A stretch of 64,000 bases of DNA from assembly GCA_017591395.1 (NCBI GenBank), contig WEDG01001289.1, forward strand, positions 1-64,000, written 5' to 3'. Positions 1 through 11,877 of the stretch are shown one piece after another; the stretch's first letter is position 1, and each line of letters opens with the position of its first letter. Both the position numbers and the translations under genes were made by a program. The notes beneath the pieces were generated by a model. The model was not told the origin of the DNA. It did not search any database and saw nothing but the letters and a program-made list of their open reading frames with translations. Source of the DNA: Schistocephalus solidus. Its lineage: Eukaryota; Platyhelminthes; Cestoda; Diphyllobothriidea; Diphyllobothriidae.

Positions 1-163
1 AAAGGCTACTGTTCTAAGTCCAGACATCTTATTTACAACTGATCTCGCATTGAGTGAAACTAAACTGAGCGTATTCCTGAGCTGAGCTGATTTTAAAATA
101 TGATCATTTTTCAAATCGATAATAAGAAATGCAAATTGTCACTAGTGACGTTTTGCGGAATAA

Positions 164-826
164 ATGATGTTCTATTTGAAAGATATGCATGATGATGATG
201 ATGATGCAAAACTTTGTGAAATTTTTAAATTGGTTTCGGAGTCCAATTTTAACATTAAAATAATCACTGGGGATTTTAATTTTCCTGAAATTGACTGGAT
301 TTCAAACTATTGTCCACCCAGATTTCAGCCTTTCCTTGATAAAATTAATTTTTCTAATTGGTCACAGCTTTTCCGTTCTTCAACGAGAGACAAGCATATT
401 TTAGACCTGATTTTCACAAATGACATTGCTCCCCTCTTTATTGATTTTAAGCAGGGCCTCTTCCAAAGTGAACATACATTAATTCACTGTTGCTTACCAA
501 TTGTCTCATCGAAAAATGCTAGCACCATTCGTACCTATCATGCTTTTGACCTCGCAGATATGAGCTTAATAAAAAACTTTTTGGACTCATTGGATTGGCA
601 GCATCTCTCCTCCATGAACAATGCAGCAAGTGTTTCTGACTTCATGTCGGTCGTTTCAATAAACATCCTGGAATTTGTGCCAACCAAATTAGTCAAACCC
701 TTCGCTTCGGAATCCACCGTCCCACACTTTCTTTTGCCAAAACTAAAGAAATTAAGGAAGCAATTAAAAGATCAAAATACTAGTACGTTATCTGTACATC
801 TAAAGATTGCAGAGATGTTGAATTAG
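164..826 (+). pseudogene. LINE endonuclease (EEP) C-terminal part
   Basis: About 220 open codons show exonuclease-endonuclease-phosphatase motifs: ITGDFNFPEIDW (catalytic D and N), ILDLIFTN and a QSEHTLIH block where active copies carry SDH. The Asp of SDH reads as Glu here, which together with the lost N-terminus suggests a dead enzyme. A (GAT)n run gives a DDDDD tract near the start. This copy overlaps no host gene. Confidence 0.8.
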
Positions 827-866
827 CCTCTAAGATTCGGCTTGCACGGGACAGACAGAGGGAATC

Positions 867-2545
867 ATGCGCACTCAGCGAGCCAAACTCTGCAAAAATC
901 TGTTGCTCAACTCGCACTCTTCGGGGACTGACGGTATTCCAAACTCAGTTATTAAGAGAGTGCCGAGCTTTCCCCGATTGCTTAGCCATGTATTCTCAGT
1001 TTATCTTTTAAACGGATTCTTTCCTGACTCATGGAAGACATCTATTATTCTTCCTGTCTTCATGTCGGGATCTCGTTCGGACGTAAATAATTATCGAGGC
1101 GTTCAGAAAATCCCGGCTCCAGCAAAACTTATTGAAAAAATTATTTTTAATCAACTTCTCGACTTTTGCTTAGAAAATAAGCTCTTAAGCGACTCGCAAT
1201 ATGGTTTTCTACCTGGGAGATCATGCTAAGTGTGTCACTAAGCTTTTCTTAACCTCGTCACTTCCCTTCGTAATGAGCAACAGTCAGTGGTTGCGATCTA
1301 CTTGGACCTGAGCAAAGCCTTTGACAAGGTACCGCACAGACGTCTTCTGGTAAACTGGAAGCCCTCGGTATCCGGCCTCCTCTGCTTGACTTCATTGGTT
1401 CCTACTTGTCTAACCGCAGCCAGTAGGTCTTAGTAGGTAATAGTGTCTCGACGCCTCAACCGATCACGAGTGGCGTTTTTCAAGGCACGTTTCTAGGTCC
1501 CCTTCTCTTTATTCTGTACATAAACGAAATTTCAGCTTTAGTCACAAATTCCCAAAATTTCGTTTACGCTGACGATCTCAAGTGCATTTATTCATTTTCT
1601 AAAGACACTGCCAATAGTTGCGTTGATAAAATCAACACTGATCTACTTATGCTCTCACGAAGAAGCTGTGCTTGGCAGATAAAGTTTTCTTAATCCAAGA
1701 GTAGTTTCATGTGTTTTGGCCCCACCAAGCTTCCTGGACCCCTCGTATTTCAAATAGTACACTTTTAGAACGATCAACCATAAAAGTCTGAGGTCTAAGT
1801 TACACGAATAACCTAGCATTATCGCCTCATGTAGATCGAATTTGTGAAAAGGCTGCACAGATATGTGGTTTTATATCGCATTATTTCTTCCTTCCGGAAA
1901 TAAAGTTAAACCTGTACCGCATGTTTGTTCGTCCTATCCTAGAATACTGCTGTTCCCTTTTTGGGCTGATGAAAGCTTCTGACCGCAGTAAGATTGAAAA
2001 AGTTCAGAGGATTTTACTCGAAGACTATTTTCTCTTCCTGGATCCATTATTTCTTATACGGATAGATGCCAGTTAGCAAACATTTAACTTCTGTGGGTGA
2101 GAAGACTCAAAGCCGGTCTCTGCTTCCTGTTTCGCGTTAACTCTAGCCCAATTCTCCCACTAATTAACGCTCTCGCTCCGGAAGATCGGCCCTATGCCAC
2201 TCGTAATTCCTCCATGATCATTTCACCACCCCTTAGCTCCACAACTAATCGTTCTCAGTTTTTGCTTCCAAATATGCTTTCATCTGGAATAATATTCCAC
2301 TGCAAATTAGGTTGTCGTCCACATTAGCTATTTTCAAAACAAAGTTACGCAAACATTTAACTTCGGAAGATATAAAGTCCTTAATGTCTGTTTCCTTCCC
2401 AAACTCACAACTATTGGATTTCGAAAAGGGTCCTCCTGGTATTGGAGGAAGCTCTCTTGATATTATATTTGTCTCTTATTATATTTCCGTCATCCTCTGC
2501 AGAGTCAATCTTTGCATTCACTTTTTCGCCCCCCTTTTTAACTAG
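867..2545 (+). pseudogene. LINE reverse transcriptase, frameshifted
   Basis: RT blocks lie in order over several frames: SSGTDGIPNSVIK (about 915), RGVQKIPAPAKLIEKII, QYGFLPGRSC (to 1229), motif A YLDLSKAFDKVPH (catalytic Asp at 1305-1307), GPLLFILYINE, and YADD at 1565-1576. The thumb FVRPILEYCC (about 1925) and the C-terminal domain up to about 2545 follow. Stops and shifts between blocks show it is inactive, though the catalytic aspartates remain. Confidence 0.85.
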
Positions 2546-3212
2546 CATCGCCAACTCTTGAAAACCTTGATACTTTTCTCCGATTTTGCAACCCCAACGA
2601 TGGTCTCTAGGTTCAGTTGATGATCAAGGCGGTTTCTGATGGTTTTGCGTCTTTGATTGGTGAACTATGCAGTCGGAAAGGTCGCATCTCAATGATGATC
2701 TCATGACCTCTACTGTCCCCTCTTTGATTTGACCCTGGTGTCCACGATAAGTTCATCCTCTCTCACCTACACTGGTTGTTACAAACAGTAGCTCTGACTG
2801 CTATATTATCTCTCACACGACAAGGAGCGTTCTGAACACTCATACGTTGTCAGCAACATCACAGTACTATTCCATTGCATCTAGCTATTAATTTTTTTAG
2901 TGAAGCAGTATTTTTCTCCTATTTTTTTAAAAATTGGCGGTTCGCCGAACTCCGTTTCCGATTTAACCAAAGGAGTATTTTTACTGCTTCTTTTCTATTT
3001 CACCGTTTATGTTAAAGATTGTTGACTATTGTTTTAAAAATGGCAAATCATTCTGAATCGGACGTGCCTACCATATGGTTCATTTCTGCTGTTAATATGG
3101 CTGCTCACATTGTGCAGCAATTTTTTTACTTTGTATTTATTTATACCGCGATACTAAGTTTGAAATGACGGGCTCTCTGGACCTTAAATAAACAATTTAT
3201 TTATTTATTTAT

Positions 3213-3799
3213 ATGCTTTAACCAAAGCACTGCAAGCAAAAATCTTCTAGGTAACGAGTTTAAATCGAAAATAGAATTAACGAAGAAGCTATGAAGGATG
3301 AAAAATTATATCACCTGGTATAGCAGTTACTGCAAATTATTCTTCGCTGGAAGTAAGGTATACTTAAAAAATTTAAACTTTATTTCTAGAATTAATCTTA
3401 AGATTCCGTCCTTTTTACGTCAATCTGCGGGAACATTAATGAGGCTATGAAGGGTGAAACAGTTTAAAACCGTATAATTCTCCCTATTGTCAATTGCAAT
3501 AACTGCATGTGTGTGCAGTTGATAAAGAGTTAAAAATAAAAATATATTTTAGTAATTAAGCTAAAAGCTTTGACAGGAAAAGAAGAAATCGGTTTAAAAT
3601 TCGAGAATTCACTTATCTTCGAATTTGAACCAACTGACTTCAAACTTGACCTTGTTTTGAATGCTCGCACACAACGAGTTAAAATTTCTGATGTTATCGC
3701 CCAGCCCATGCATATGAGGAATGAAGTTATTCAGGGTAGCATGCTCAGCCCGCTGAAGTTAATCGCTACATGGGGAGGGGGAAAAATGGTAGATTAAGC
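3213..3799. other. Unassigned AT-rich spacer
   Basis: AT-rich DNA between two LINE copies. A 75-codon stretch at 3570-3797 is open but resembles nothing I know. No RNA gene or repeat is visible. Confidence 0.4.
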
Positions 3800-5200
3800 A
3801 GGAAATTAAAAACTGGGAATTGTGAAAATCAAAGTTGGAATTTCGAAAAAATAAAGCATGCATTATTTGACCTAAAATTCCAAGAGGAACCTGTTTTGAA
3901 GTCCAGAAGTTGAGTATTCGGGAATGACACAGCCAGTAGTGACTGCATGGTTTTGGTTGTAAGATGCTTGCCTAATTTCAATTTGACTACTGATACCTTA
4001 GGTGATGACCTTAGGTTTAGAGAAATATTATTCCACAAGAATACATATTTGGATGCAAAAAAGGGTAAGCATTTAGACGAAGAGCAAAGAGGCAGTGGAA
4101 TATACATCAAGGAATTACGCATGGTGTAAGACCGATCTATTGAGGTGAGAGCATCGGTACCTGGAAGAGTTTGGGTGGAGTAAATGCGAAACAGAAAGCA
4201 AAGACCAGTTTCGAGCCTTCGAACCAATAAAAATTGACAGTTCGCCAACTAACATCTCTCAGTATATGAACTGCTGGACCCAGTACGGCGAAAGAGGCTA
4301 CGAGTAAATACTCTCTGAACATTTTTGATTTTGATGCGCTCATGGGCATTCATTAGACTAAAGAAGGGGCAGCAATATTCGAGGAGAGGTAGAACAAACA
4401 TTTGATAAAGTGTATGTTTTATTTCAGGAAGAAAAAAAGTTGTGCCATGAACCCACATATCTGAGCAGCCTTTGCAGAGTACGATCTGCATGAGGTGAAA
4501 GTGTGAGCTTATTTGTATAAGTCAGGCCTAGGTCCTTTATAGTAGAGCATTCAAAGAGTGTGCTAGTTTGAAGGATAAAGGGGCCAGGAAGCTTTACAGG
4601 GCCAAAACTTATGAAACAACACTTGAAGCAATAAAACTCCATCCGCTACTATGAGCTCCATTGCGACAGACTGAAATATGGGTGGAAAAATATTTGAAAG
4701 CCGTTCTAGTTCAGGAAATTACAAATCTCCAGTGGCTATTTTAATATCGAAAGCGGATTCCGAAACTAATTTAAAAATTTCGCAAATATTTTCATCGTCA
4801 TTGTCTGATGAGTTTGGAGGATTGTAGATACATTGCAAAATAGCCTTTCTTATTGGCAAAAGAATAATGGATGCGAAGCAGAAGTTTCCAGAGAATGAAG
4901 GGACATGCAGGTCGTGTGCAAAGTGCTTTCAGTAAGATCTAACATAAAGAGGGCAACCACCCCACGCCTATGTTTGCTGTCTTGGTGGTAGAAGTCAAAG
5001 TCATCTATGAAAAGGGAGGAATCAGGAATTAGTATATATGTCCAGGATTCGGTTATGTATATAATATCTGGCGTCATTTCGAGAGCAATGGCTCTGATTT
5101 GGGTCATCTTGTTTATAACGGACCTGGCCTTCAATAATATAATATTTAATTTGGCATGGGCAGCATGACTACTGTTAATATCATTTAGAAAAAAAGTTGT
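3800..5200 (-). mobile_element. CR1-like LINE copy 2, internally deleted
   Basis: Read on the minus strand, the start of an endonuclease is present at 5134-4850 (KARSVINKMTQIRAIAL then TPDIIYITESW). It is followed at once by post-YADD reverse transcriptase (FGPVKLPGPF at about 4600), the thumb LPLLEYCCPFF (about 4370) and the C-terminal domain to 3829. The endonuclease end and the RT fingers/palm are missing. The protein blocks match copy 1 (LLEYCC / RRLETGLCFLFR against ILEYCC / RRLKAGLCFLFR), so both belong to one family. Confidence 0.8.
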
Positions 5201-7079
5201 AGGTGAATAAGTAGGTAGGAAGTTGTTTTTATGTGATTAATTGTCCAGGTCCAGAACAATTGGCATATGGAGTCACCAACAAAAGGCTGAGAGGCAGATT
5301 GAAAACACGGATGGTTACAATTTCAGATGACAGAATACTAGGAAAGTCAAAATGAGGATAAGCTGGTTAGTAGTTAACTTAGAAGAGGGAGGCTAGAAGG
5401 AAGAGAGAGACTAGTGGGGAAGGGCAAGCAGCTATAAAGATTAGGTGGTGAGAACCCGGTTTTAATTTGAGGTTTAAAGGGGGTTGGGTGATTCACGCGA
5501 GAACTTCTGGCCTTAGGTTTTTGAAAATCTGGACTAAGTATCAGAACAAATGGCTGGAGACCATAAACATAGGGACCCTTGGCAGGGCAGAGAAAAGGGC
5601 GTTAATTGGTACCTGGTGTGTGGAACAAGCAATTATTCGGGGAATAATTGGACCTACGGGTTTCGCACTGGAGTTCATTTGTAGAGGCTTAGTAGATATA
5701 AGAGCAGACAACAATTCATTCAAAGGAACTGTGTTAACATTATTTTGGGTCAGATGCGGTTCAGATTTTGAATCAAGTCGTTCTGACGGCATCCCTGGAA
5801 TGATTTAAATGGAAAATGTAGAGGACTTCGTTGATATGGCGAAGTTTTAGGTCTAGATGATGCAGTCTGATTCAAGGAAGTTCAAGGGTGAATACCAGGG
5901 GAATTATAAACAAAAACTGGGGATGCTACTAAGTAGAGACAGCGAAGGCTGTAGTTGGCTTGAGTGAGCAGTAGGGGTAGACGTAAGTGAGATCGATTTC
6001 ATAGGGGTAGGATTAATATATTTATTGCTATAGTCCCTCTTGGGTGCCGTCAATATCCCTAGAACAAATGAAAAACCTAAAACAAACTCCTTTTTCTGCT
6101 TCCACTTAAGCGTTGTTTTGGTTTTAGGCTTGCTTAACAGTGTGCTAATGATGAGTTTGTTTAAAGTAAAAAAAAAGCCTGTCTTCGAAGGCATAGTAAA
6201 TGCAAAATTAAAAATAAAAATCATAAATTATATAAATTAATGTTTCGTGTTAATAATTTTTGGTCAAGAATAATCTGACGCTTATGAGTTTCCGGATGCT
6301 CATTCGACATGGGTAGAGTAGAATGCAGGCTATTCGATTGTTCATTACCTCCAATGAGATTCGAGTGCCTACAAGTGTATCGTTCGGGTGTGTGGTTCAT
6401 TGATTAGTTAGACTTAGTTGGACTGATCTTTAAAAAAGATGGAAACGGATTATCTGCATGAAATGTTCAACTGCAAGAAAATTCCAATATCACCAAAAAG
6501 TCATTATATTGTGTTTTATAATATTATATTGGTTATTGACTAATCGTGATCAGGCAATAATTTATGAACTTTCACTCTTTGTAAGCTTATTGAGGATATA
6601 TACCCCAAAAATGTTGGTAAGTTTGCTGAAATAATTGCTGCTGTCAGGATGATTGCTGAAAGCATTGTTGGTTTCAACTGAGTCGAGCCATGGATATGAA
6701 AAGAGATGACCTATTATGGTTAATCGTCTTTAATAAATTGTATATTTAAGTCACAGACAGCCCCGTCTTGTGAGCAGTTGAGGAGCTTTTGGTTGAGAAG
6801 ATTAGGGTTTATTTGAAGAGAGGGACCCGATTCTTCGCTCAGTTTTTTCGTTTTCCAGATATCTTGAAACTCGGTTTTGGTGGGCAAAAACGGAATCAAC
6901 CTCGAGTGGGGAAAACAATTTTACTAAAATTGGTGGATTTGTGTTACAGGACGATAAGTGTTTGGCCTCCGCTATCTTATAGTTGAACCCAGAGGAGAAT
7001 ACGAAATCCGCCTCAACATAAATTGGCTGTGCGGATCAAGGAACATTTTTAAATAGGAAATTAAATTTTATTTTTCTCT
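5200..7079. other. Unassigned, possibly the 5' part of LINE copy 2
   Basis: The minus strand is open at 5541-5792 and 5904-6224, but neither product matches a family I recognise. A position upstream of the endonuclease start would suit a decayed LINE ORF1. From 6240 to 7079 I see only AT-rich DNA. Confidence 0.3.
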
Positions 7080-7411
7080 ATTTTCATTTTATTTATTTAT
7101 TGTCAGTTTACAGGCAAGGTCAAAAAAATATACAGTAGAGGGTCAAGCTGACATTGAAAAAAAACTCCTGATCGTTGTTTCAGGGTTTTTTTCAGGAGAA
7201 AACACTGCAGCTTATTGAGTAATTAAAGTTCTGGACAGGGACGCGTTAACAGGTGCCCGGTGAAGAACCTCTCCATTCAGTGTTACGGATCCGGTATTCT
7301 GCACCAGCAGGTATGTCGACGAGCGGCTGTTCGCTGTCGACTGAGAAATAAGCCGATTGATGTCTGCAGAGCCAGTCATTTTTCCCCTCAGCATGAAGAC
7401 TGGCACAGGAT

Positions 7412-7621
7412 TCAGAGTCCTTGAATGCCATCAGAACCGAAGAGAGCTTCAACAGAGTCAGCACCCAAAAGTTTTGGAAGGTGTCCTGAATGTAGAAAAC
7501 TAGTGACAGTTCGCGTAAACAAGGGATAGCTTTGCTGAATTTTGATACTTCTAGGTAGCTTATTCCAGATTGCTATAGCGTTTACCGAAAAAAACTGTCG
7601 GTATCTAACTGTGCGTGCCAA
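7412..7621 (-). pseudogene. LINE RT C-terminal domain fragment
   Basis: The frame gives RTVRYRQFFSVNAIAIWNKLPRS, the C-terminal block (FF..R...WN.LP) of CR1-type reverse transcriptases. It stands right beside the RT deletion junction and before the 3' untranslated part. Confidence 0.75.
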
Positions 7622-8274
7622 ACGAAGAAATAAAAATACATCTCGATGACTGGTGCGCCGAGAGTGGTCGAGGTGCCTGGACTGTATGATTGATGAAAAC
7701 GCCGAATGGCTACGGTCATGTCCCAGAGGGTAAAAGTTATGGTTTCGAGGACGTTACCGGTCCAAACCCGGATGTTAGGAAAGGGGGCGACAGTATATTC
7801 ACTTAACGTTCTAGACAAGAAAGCATTGAAGCTATCAGCAGTCAACTTAGCGTCAGCTATTGGGTTTCCTAAGGCATCTCGAAGTATGGGATGCTGCGTT
7901 TTTCTCTGCGCTTTTACTGTGCGTGAAAAGAGCTTCGCAACATTTAACGAAGGGTTTTCGGCAAAGGTAAACTCATCGGCTTGTCGTTTTTCATCAAACA
8001 GCCTCTTAGCCTCTTCAAAGATTTGCTGGATCAAGGGCAGGACGGAGGTGTCGTTTTGTAGATGAAAACGACGGGAAAGTCTACGCAGTCTACGGCGGAA
8101 TGATAAAGGGAGGTAGACTTCATCCTTGACGTTAATTATTTTCTTACGGGGAACAAAACGAGAAATGAGTGGACCTAGAACTTTGTAAAAAGTATCAGTA
8201 CAACCATTCACATCCGAACATACAAAGAAGTTAGTCCAGTCGTGGGAATTTAGGTGTGTTAGCAATTCCCTCAT
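7582..8274 (-). pseudogene. LINE RT N-terminal linker, breaks into deletion
   Basis: 231 open codons link endonuclease and RT. The frame reaches IRRFHQSYSPGTS...APVIE, the first RT block, and then stops matching. The next recognisable piece (RTVRYRQFFSVNAIAIWNKLP, read at 7621-7412) is the extreme C-terminal domain. Most of the fingers, palm and thumb are therefore missing, with the junction at about 7625-7650. Confidence 0.8.
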
Positions 8275-8302
8275 ATTTGCTGATCTGAAATCACGGAAAA
8301 AG

Positions 8303-8946
8303 CTATATTTTTTTGGAAAACGTTTCAGCAGCCTCTAGTTCTAGTGAAGAAAGAACGATAGTATGATCAGAATTCCCAAGTGGATCTAAAGGTGACACTG
8401 ACGATGGCTGACAACCTCTACAAAAAATAAGATCAAGTATGTTCGATCCTCGGGTGGGAAAATCAACTACCTGGTCCCACATGCCTATATCTATGGCCTT
8501 GAGTAGGTCTTCGAACTTTACAGGACCGGAAGTTGGAAACCAGTGAACTTCCGGAAGATTGAAGTCACCTGCAATCAAGCAGTACTTCAGATTTAAGTCA
8601 GCTGCAGCGTGAAAAGCCAGCGAGAGACAAAGATCGTAATCCTCGCTGGCATTGGGTGGGAGATAGACACTACTAACGAGTAAAGAGTAGTTATCTTTTA
8701 GAACTACTCGGAGCCAACAGCTCTCCTCTACCGCGGTAAATTGGCGATAGTCCAATGGAAAAAATGTAAGTGTTTGCCTAACATAGGTACAGCTTCCTCC
8801 ACCACGGCCCTCGGGTCGATCATTCCGAATGTAACGTAGCCTAGAATAGAGAGTTCGGAGTCGGATACACAGGGTGTTGCCCATGTCTCTGTAACTATTA
8901 CAATGTCGGGGCGGTGAACGAAAACCAGATTCTGGAGCAAAAGCAT
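8303..8946 (-). pseudogene. LINE endonuclease (EEP)
   Basis: Two overlapping minus-strand frames give RPDIVIVTETWA, then SSVYLPPNASEDYD, LIAGDFNLPEVHW, NILDLIFC and GNSDHTIV. All the classical apurinic-like endonuclease blocks, including the SDH catalytic His, are present, but a frameshift near 8730-8880 separates the N-terminal block. Confidence 0.85.
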
Positions 8947-9047
8947 CTTATTAAGCAGAGATCTGGCATTGAGTACGATTCGTTTAAGCGGGCACGTTTT
9001 TGGTTTCTGAAACGGGACAGTTAGGCTGTCAGGGTGACTGCCTTCGG

Positions 9048-9479
9048 TCAGAGAAATGCTCTTTCACTTGAACTATCTGTCCATCCCTTATTTTGAGATT
9101 TGCCTCGCCATTGCTCTTTCGTGTTTTCAGTTCTATTATTAGCTGTCGCATTTTCATTCACTCTCTCAACCCATATTCCGGTTGAAAAAAACACTTCAGA
9201 AAGCGGACCCCGCAGGGTTGATTTTCTCTGTAGCAGGAGCTGTGCCTGTGCTTCGTTTTCCAAGATGATTTTAAGAGGTCTTGGTCGAGGATTTGAATCG
9301 GGTGTAGACAGAGCCTTCCCTTTTCTATATGCCTTGAGAATATGAATGGACTCGCCGTCCATAAGCAGCGTTTTTGCATACAATTGAAGGAGTTCCAATT
9401 CATGTTTAACTCGCTCCTTTGGAATAATTGAAGCTGACTCCGGGACAACTTTAATGACTACATTCTGTTTTCGACTCAA
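9048..9479 (-). pseudogene. LINE ORF1-like protein
   Basis: 144 codons are open from ATG. The middle (RPRPLKIILENEAQAQLLLQ) resembles the RNA-binding, RRM-like stretch of CR1/L2-type ORF1 proteins, which coat LINE RNA. A further minus-strand stretch at 10114-9860 includes LRQEIDNLKKS, suggesting a short coiled coil. It may be the same ORF1 split by a shift. The assignment is by position and weak motif resemblance. Confidence 0.5.
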
Positions 9480-10139
9480 TCTAGGGCCCGTTTGTAACTC
9501 AGATCTTTAAGCTGAGTGAGTACTGGTAACCAGCTCACTTTGCCTGATAGGTCCAGATGAGCCGGGTGTTGGGCAGGCTGGAACCAAATCTCTGCACGAC
9601 TTGTTCTTCTTAGACCTTTTCTTCTTTGGCTTTACAAACTCGCCAACCTCTTCAACATCGCATATTGGTGCAACGTCTACCAGTGATGTAGCGATGGGCG
9701 GTAAAGCCAGATTAGTGCTGATGCTACCCGAACTAAGTACCGGTGGAGTGGCGCAAGGACTAGATGGGGCGCCCTTCGGTAGTAGCGAAAATTCCTCTGG
9801 TTTACCGGGTCCAGCAATCGCGATATGTTTAATGAAACTTTTATGTTAGCTTGAAGAAGCTATAAATGAATACGAATTTGCTTTGTGGTAGGTTTATTAC
9901 GAACAGGAGCTTTTTTAGCAGTTGGGCAAGATATAGATTTTTTTAAGTTATCAATTTCTTGTCTTAGATTTCTCATTTCCTGTCCATTAAATTGCTTAAC
10001 AAGATCCCCTGCCAATATGGCCGAGTGGGAAGAGGCGCCGATAGACGGTCCCAAGCAGCTTGGTCGTGGACCAATTTTTTGTGACAATAAACTTATGAAA
10101 CTTGAGTTTTGCATGTTAGAATTGCCACAAAATTAACAG

Positions 10140-10610
10140 AGAGTCAGTTAGGATATTCAAAAATAAGAATATGAAAATATAAGGACTCAGCCTTTGGTTT
10201 AAGTCCCTTCCGCGATTGAGAGCAGATGCAGGGAGCACACAGCCGGCGTGAGTTTCAGAAAGCAGCAAAGATCGAGGGTCCAAGTCGCAATTTACAAACT
10301 CAGAGGAATATAAAGACAATTCTTGAATAATTTTCCAGCACCGTGTCTTCTTCACCGAGGTAGAGACTAAAAACTCGTTGGCTCGAGGGGCTTGAAATTC
10401 GAAAAAAATAAAAAGAGCAGAAAGTGGAAATCTCCTGGGGCATTTTTATGAAAAAGGAATATTTTGAATGAGGTTTGTTGGTTTTAGGAAGAAAAGAGGA
10501 TACAAAGGCAGCGATCGAGCCCCAGGCAAGGAGATCAAAAGACTTAGGGTCACAAAAAAAGATATGGAGGGTGTATTTAGATGTAGCGCTGCTTCGGGTC
10601 AAGCCATAAC
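10140..10610. other. Unassigned spacer
   Basis: I see no coding or structural signal between LINE copy 3 and the Penelope-like relic. Confidence 0.4.
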
Positions 10611-10619
10611 GTCGAAAAC

Positions 10620-10930
10620 GTAAAAGATCACACTGGACGACTGCGGGACATTACCTCCGAAAACGCGGACAATCCGGCAATACCCAAACATGCATTCGAA
10701 TTCGATGAGAGCAAATTTCCGAAGTGAGGTGAAAATAACGTCTGCCACGAACTGCTGCAGTCAAAGTTCAGTGACTTCCACTCTAGTATCAAGTGCAATG
10801 ACCTGCGCACCCCATATTCGGTGCTGAGACATTTTTGGGACAATGCAATTAGACACTTGGGGAACTCGCAGCTGAACACTGTTTTCAACACCATGACTGG
10901 TGAGCCAAAAGGTCAAACGATCATCAACAA
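10620..10930 (+). mobile_element. Penelope-like element relic (GIY-YIG tail)
   Basis: Plus-strand frames give KHAFEFDESKF and then SDFHSSIKCNDLRTPYSVLRHF. This parallels the segment after the GIY-YIG core in Penelope-like polyproteins, and a second relic in this window (near 51550) has the matching SITKRNDFSTPYSLL. It is short, frameshifted and dead. Confidence 0.6.
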
Positions 10931-11406
10931 TTCGAGCGATTTATGACTTCAATACCAACTAGGAAGCACTTATTGCACCAAAGGACAAACTTCCTTTAGG
11001 AAGGAGAGTGGCCTTTGATTGTCATAGGCATGCGGTAGCATAGCAAATGCACCCCATACATATGGCAACGATGGTAAACCGTACTCCCTTCATAGGTACT
11101 AGTGCGTCCCACAAGCGTTCTCTAGGTGGTTTTTGGTAGATTGACTACGGAGAATAATATGGGATATAATTTATGAAATTATTAATAACAGCACATGGAG
11201 TAAAGTAACCGGGAAATAACTTTTTAGGATCGGACCAAAAATTTCAATGAACATTTGAGTCGAAGAAAATCAACCACTGTGAGAAAACCACATAACGCCC
11301 ATTCTACAAAAAAGTAGTACTACAAGTTGAATGAAGCTTATATGGCAATGACATGGTATATATATATATTCCGAATGTTCGAGAATATGCGAGGCCCAGG
11401 TAATTG
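10931..11406. other. Unassigned spacer
   Basis: No recognisable gene or repeat up to the palindrome at 11407. Confidence 0.4.
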
Positions 11407-11463
11407 TATTGAAGAAGACGGGAAGGCGTTCTCTGGGACCAGAGAACGCCTTCCCGTCTTCTT

Positions 11464-11468
<5 letters not shown>
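11407..11468. repeat. Perfect 62-bp palindrome (30-bp arms, 2-bp spacer)
   Basis: The left arm 11407-11436 (starts tattgaagaag, ends ttctctgg) is exactly complementary to 11439-11468, with only GA between. It abuts a long (TA)n tract. It could be a fold-back element, a hairpin end of a lost element, or an inverted-duplication artefact. Confidence 0.95.

Positions 11469-11553
<85 letters not shown>
11466..11553. repeat. (TA)n microsatellite, about 88 bp
   Basis: Uninterrupted TA dinucleotides lie between the palindrome and the truncated end of a tRNA-headed repeat. Confidence 0.98.
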
Positions 11554-11555
<2 letters not shown>

Positions 11556-11556
<1 letters not shown>

Positions 11557-11845
11557 AAAGTGGAACCGACAAAGACAAGGTAGACCGGAATGGCCATTTC
11601 TGGCTAAATAGCCGTCATCAGCCAGTCATACCCAATCCCAAGTGAAGCACAGCTAGGATTCGAACCCACGACGTTTGGTAGTTGAGTCGAACGATCTATC
11701 ATTGAGCCACGGGCTCGTTGTTTTGTCGGTTGCGATCGGGAATATGATGATATTGTGTTGCTCACCGATCTGCTTAAGGAACATGTATGTTCCGTTAAGC
11801 TCTGGAGCTCAGACAAGAGCCCTCGCAGGCTGTCGCATGGGGACA
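11556..11845 (-). mobile_element. tRNA-headed repeat with hammerhead-like block (unit A1)
   Basis: On the minus strand, from high to low coordinates, come the tail of a preceding unit (11845-11718), a tRNA-like head (11717-11653) with an A-box-like gtggctcaatgatagatcg and B-box-like ggttcgaatcc, a short linker, the hammerhead-like block and the start of a new tail cut off by (TA)n. The order tail-head-ribozyme is a cyclic permutation of a head-first SINE, as expected for a tandem or circle-derived element. Confidence 0.75.
11583..11627 (-). ncRNA. Hammerhead-like ribozyme motif, all stems intact
   Basis: Stem I GACUGG/CCGGUC, core CUGAUGA, stem II GGCU/AGCC with a four-base loop, GAA, stem III AUGG/CCAU with no loop, and cleavage-site triplet AUU. 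This is type I order (stem I open). The 10.1/11.1 position is C·A rather than G-C, so activity is uncertain. Confidence 0.55.
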
Positions 11846-11877
11846 TGTAGCATAAAGTAGAACTGACTCAATTAGCA

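Larger units (their letters stand above)
1..3212 (+). mobile_element. Degenerate CR1-like non-LTR retrotransposon, copy 1
   Basis: Endonuclease remnant, reverse transcriptase and a 3' tail follow in the usual order, with many frameshifts and stops. The 3' untranslated part runs from about 2545 to a (TTTA)n stretch at about 3190-3212, a typical LINE end. The 5' end is cut by the window edge. The family, with its (R)W..LP-type C-terminal domain, looks CR1-like; the clade is inferred. Confidence 0.8.
7080..10130 (-). mobile_element. CR1-like LINE copy 3 with ORF1, RT core deleted
   Basis: The minus strand carries, from high to low coordinates, an ORF1-like region, an endonuclease, the start of the RT, the extreme RT C-terminus, a 3' untranslated part and an (AAAT)n-type tail at about 7080-7105. 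It is the most complete LINE in the upstream part apart from the RT deletion. Its protein blocks differ from copies 1 and 2, so it is a separate subfamily. Confidence 0.8.

Noticed and set aside
11270..11611. Tyr/Ile-rich open frames around 11.4 kb
   Set aside because: They are translations of the (TA)n tract and palindrome.
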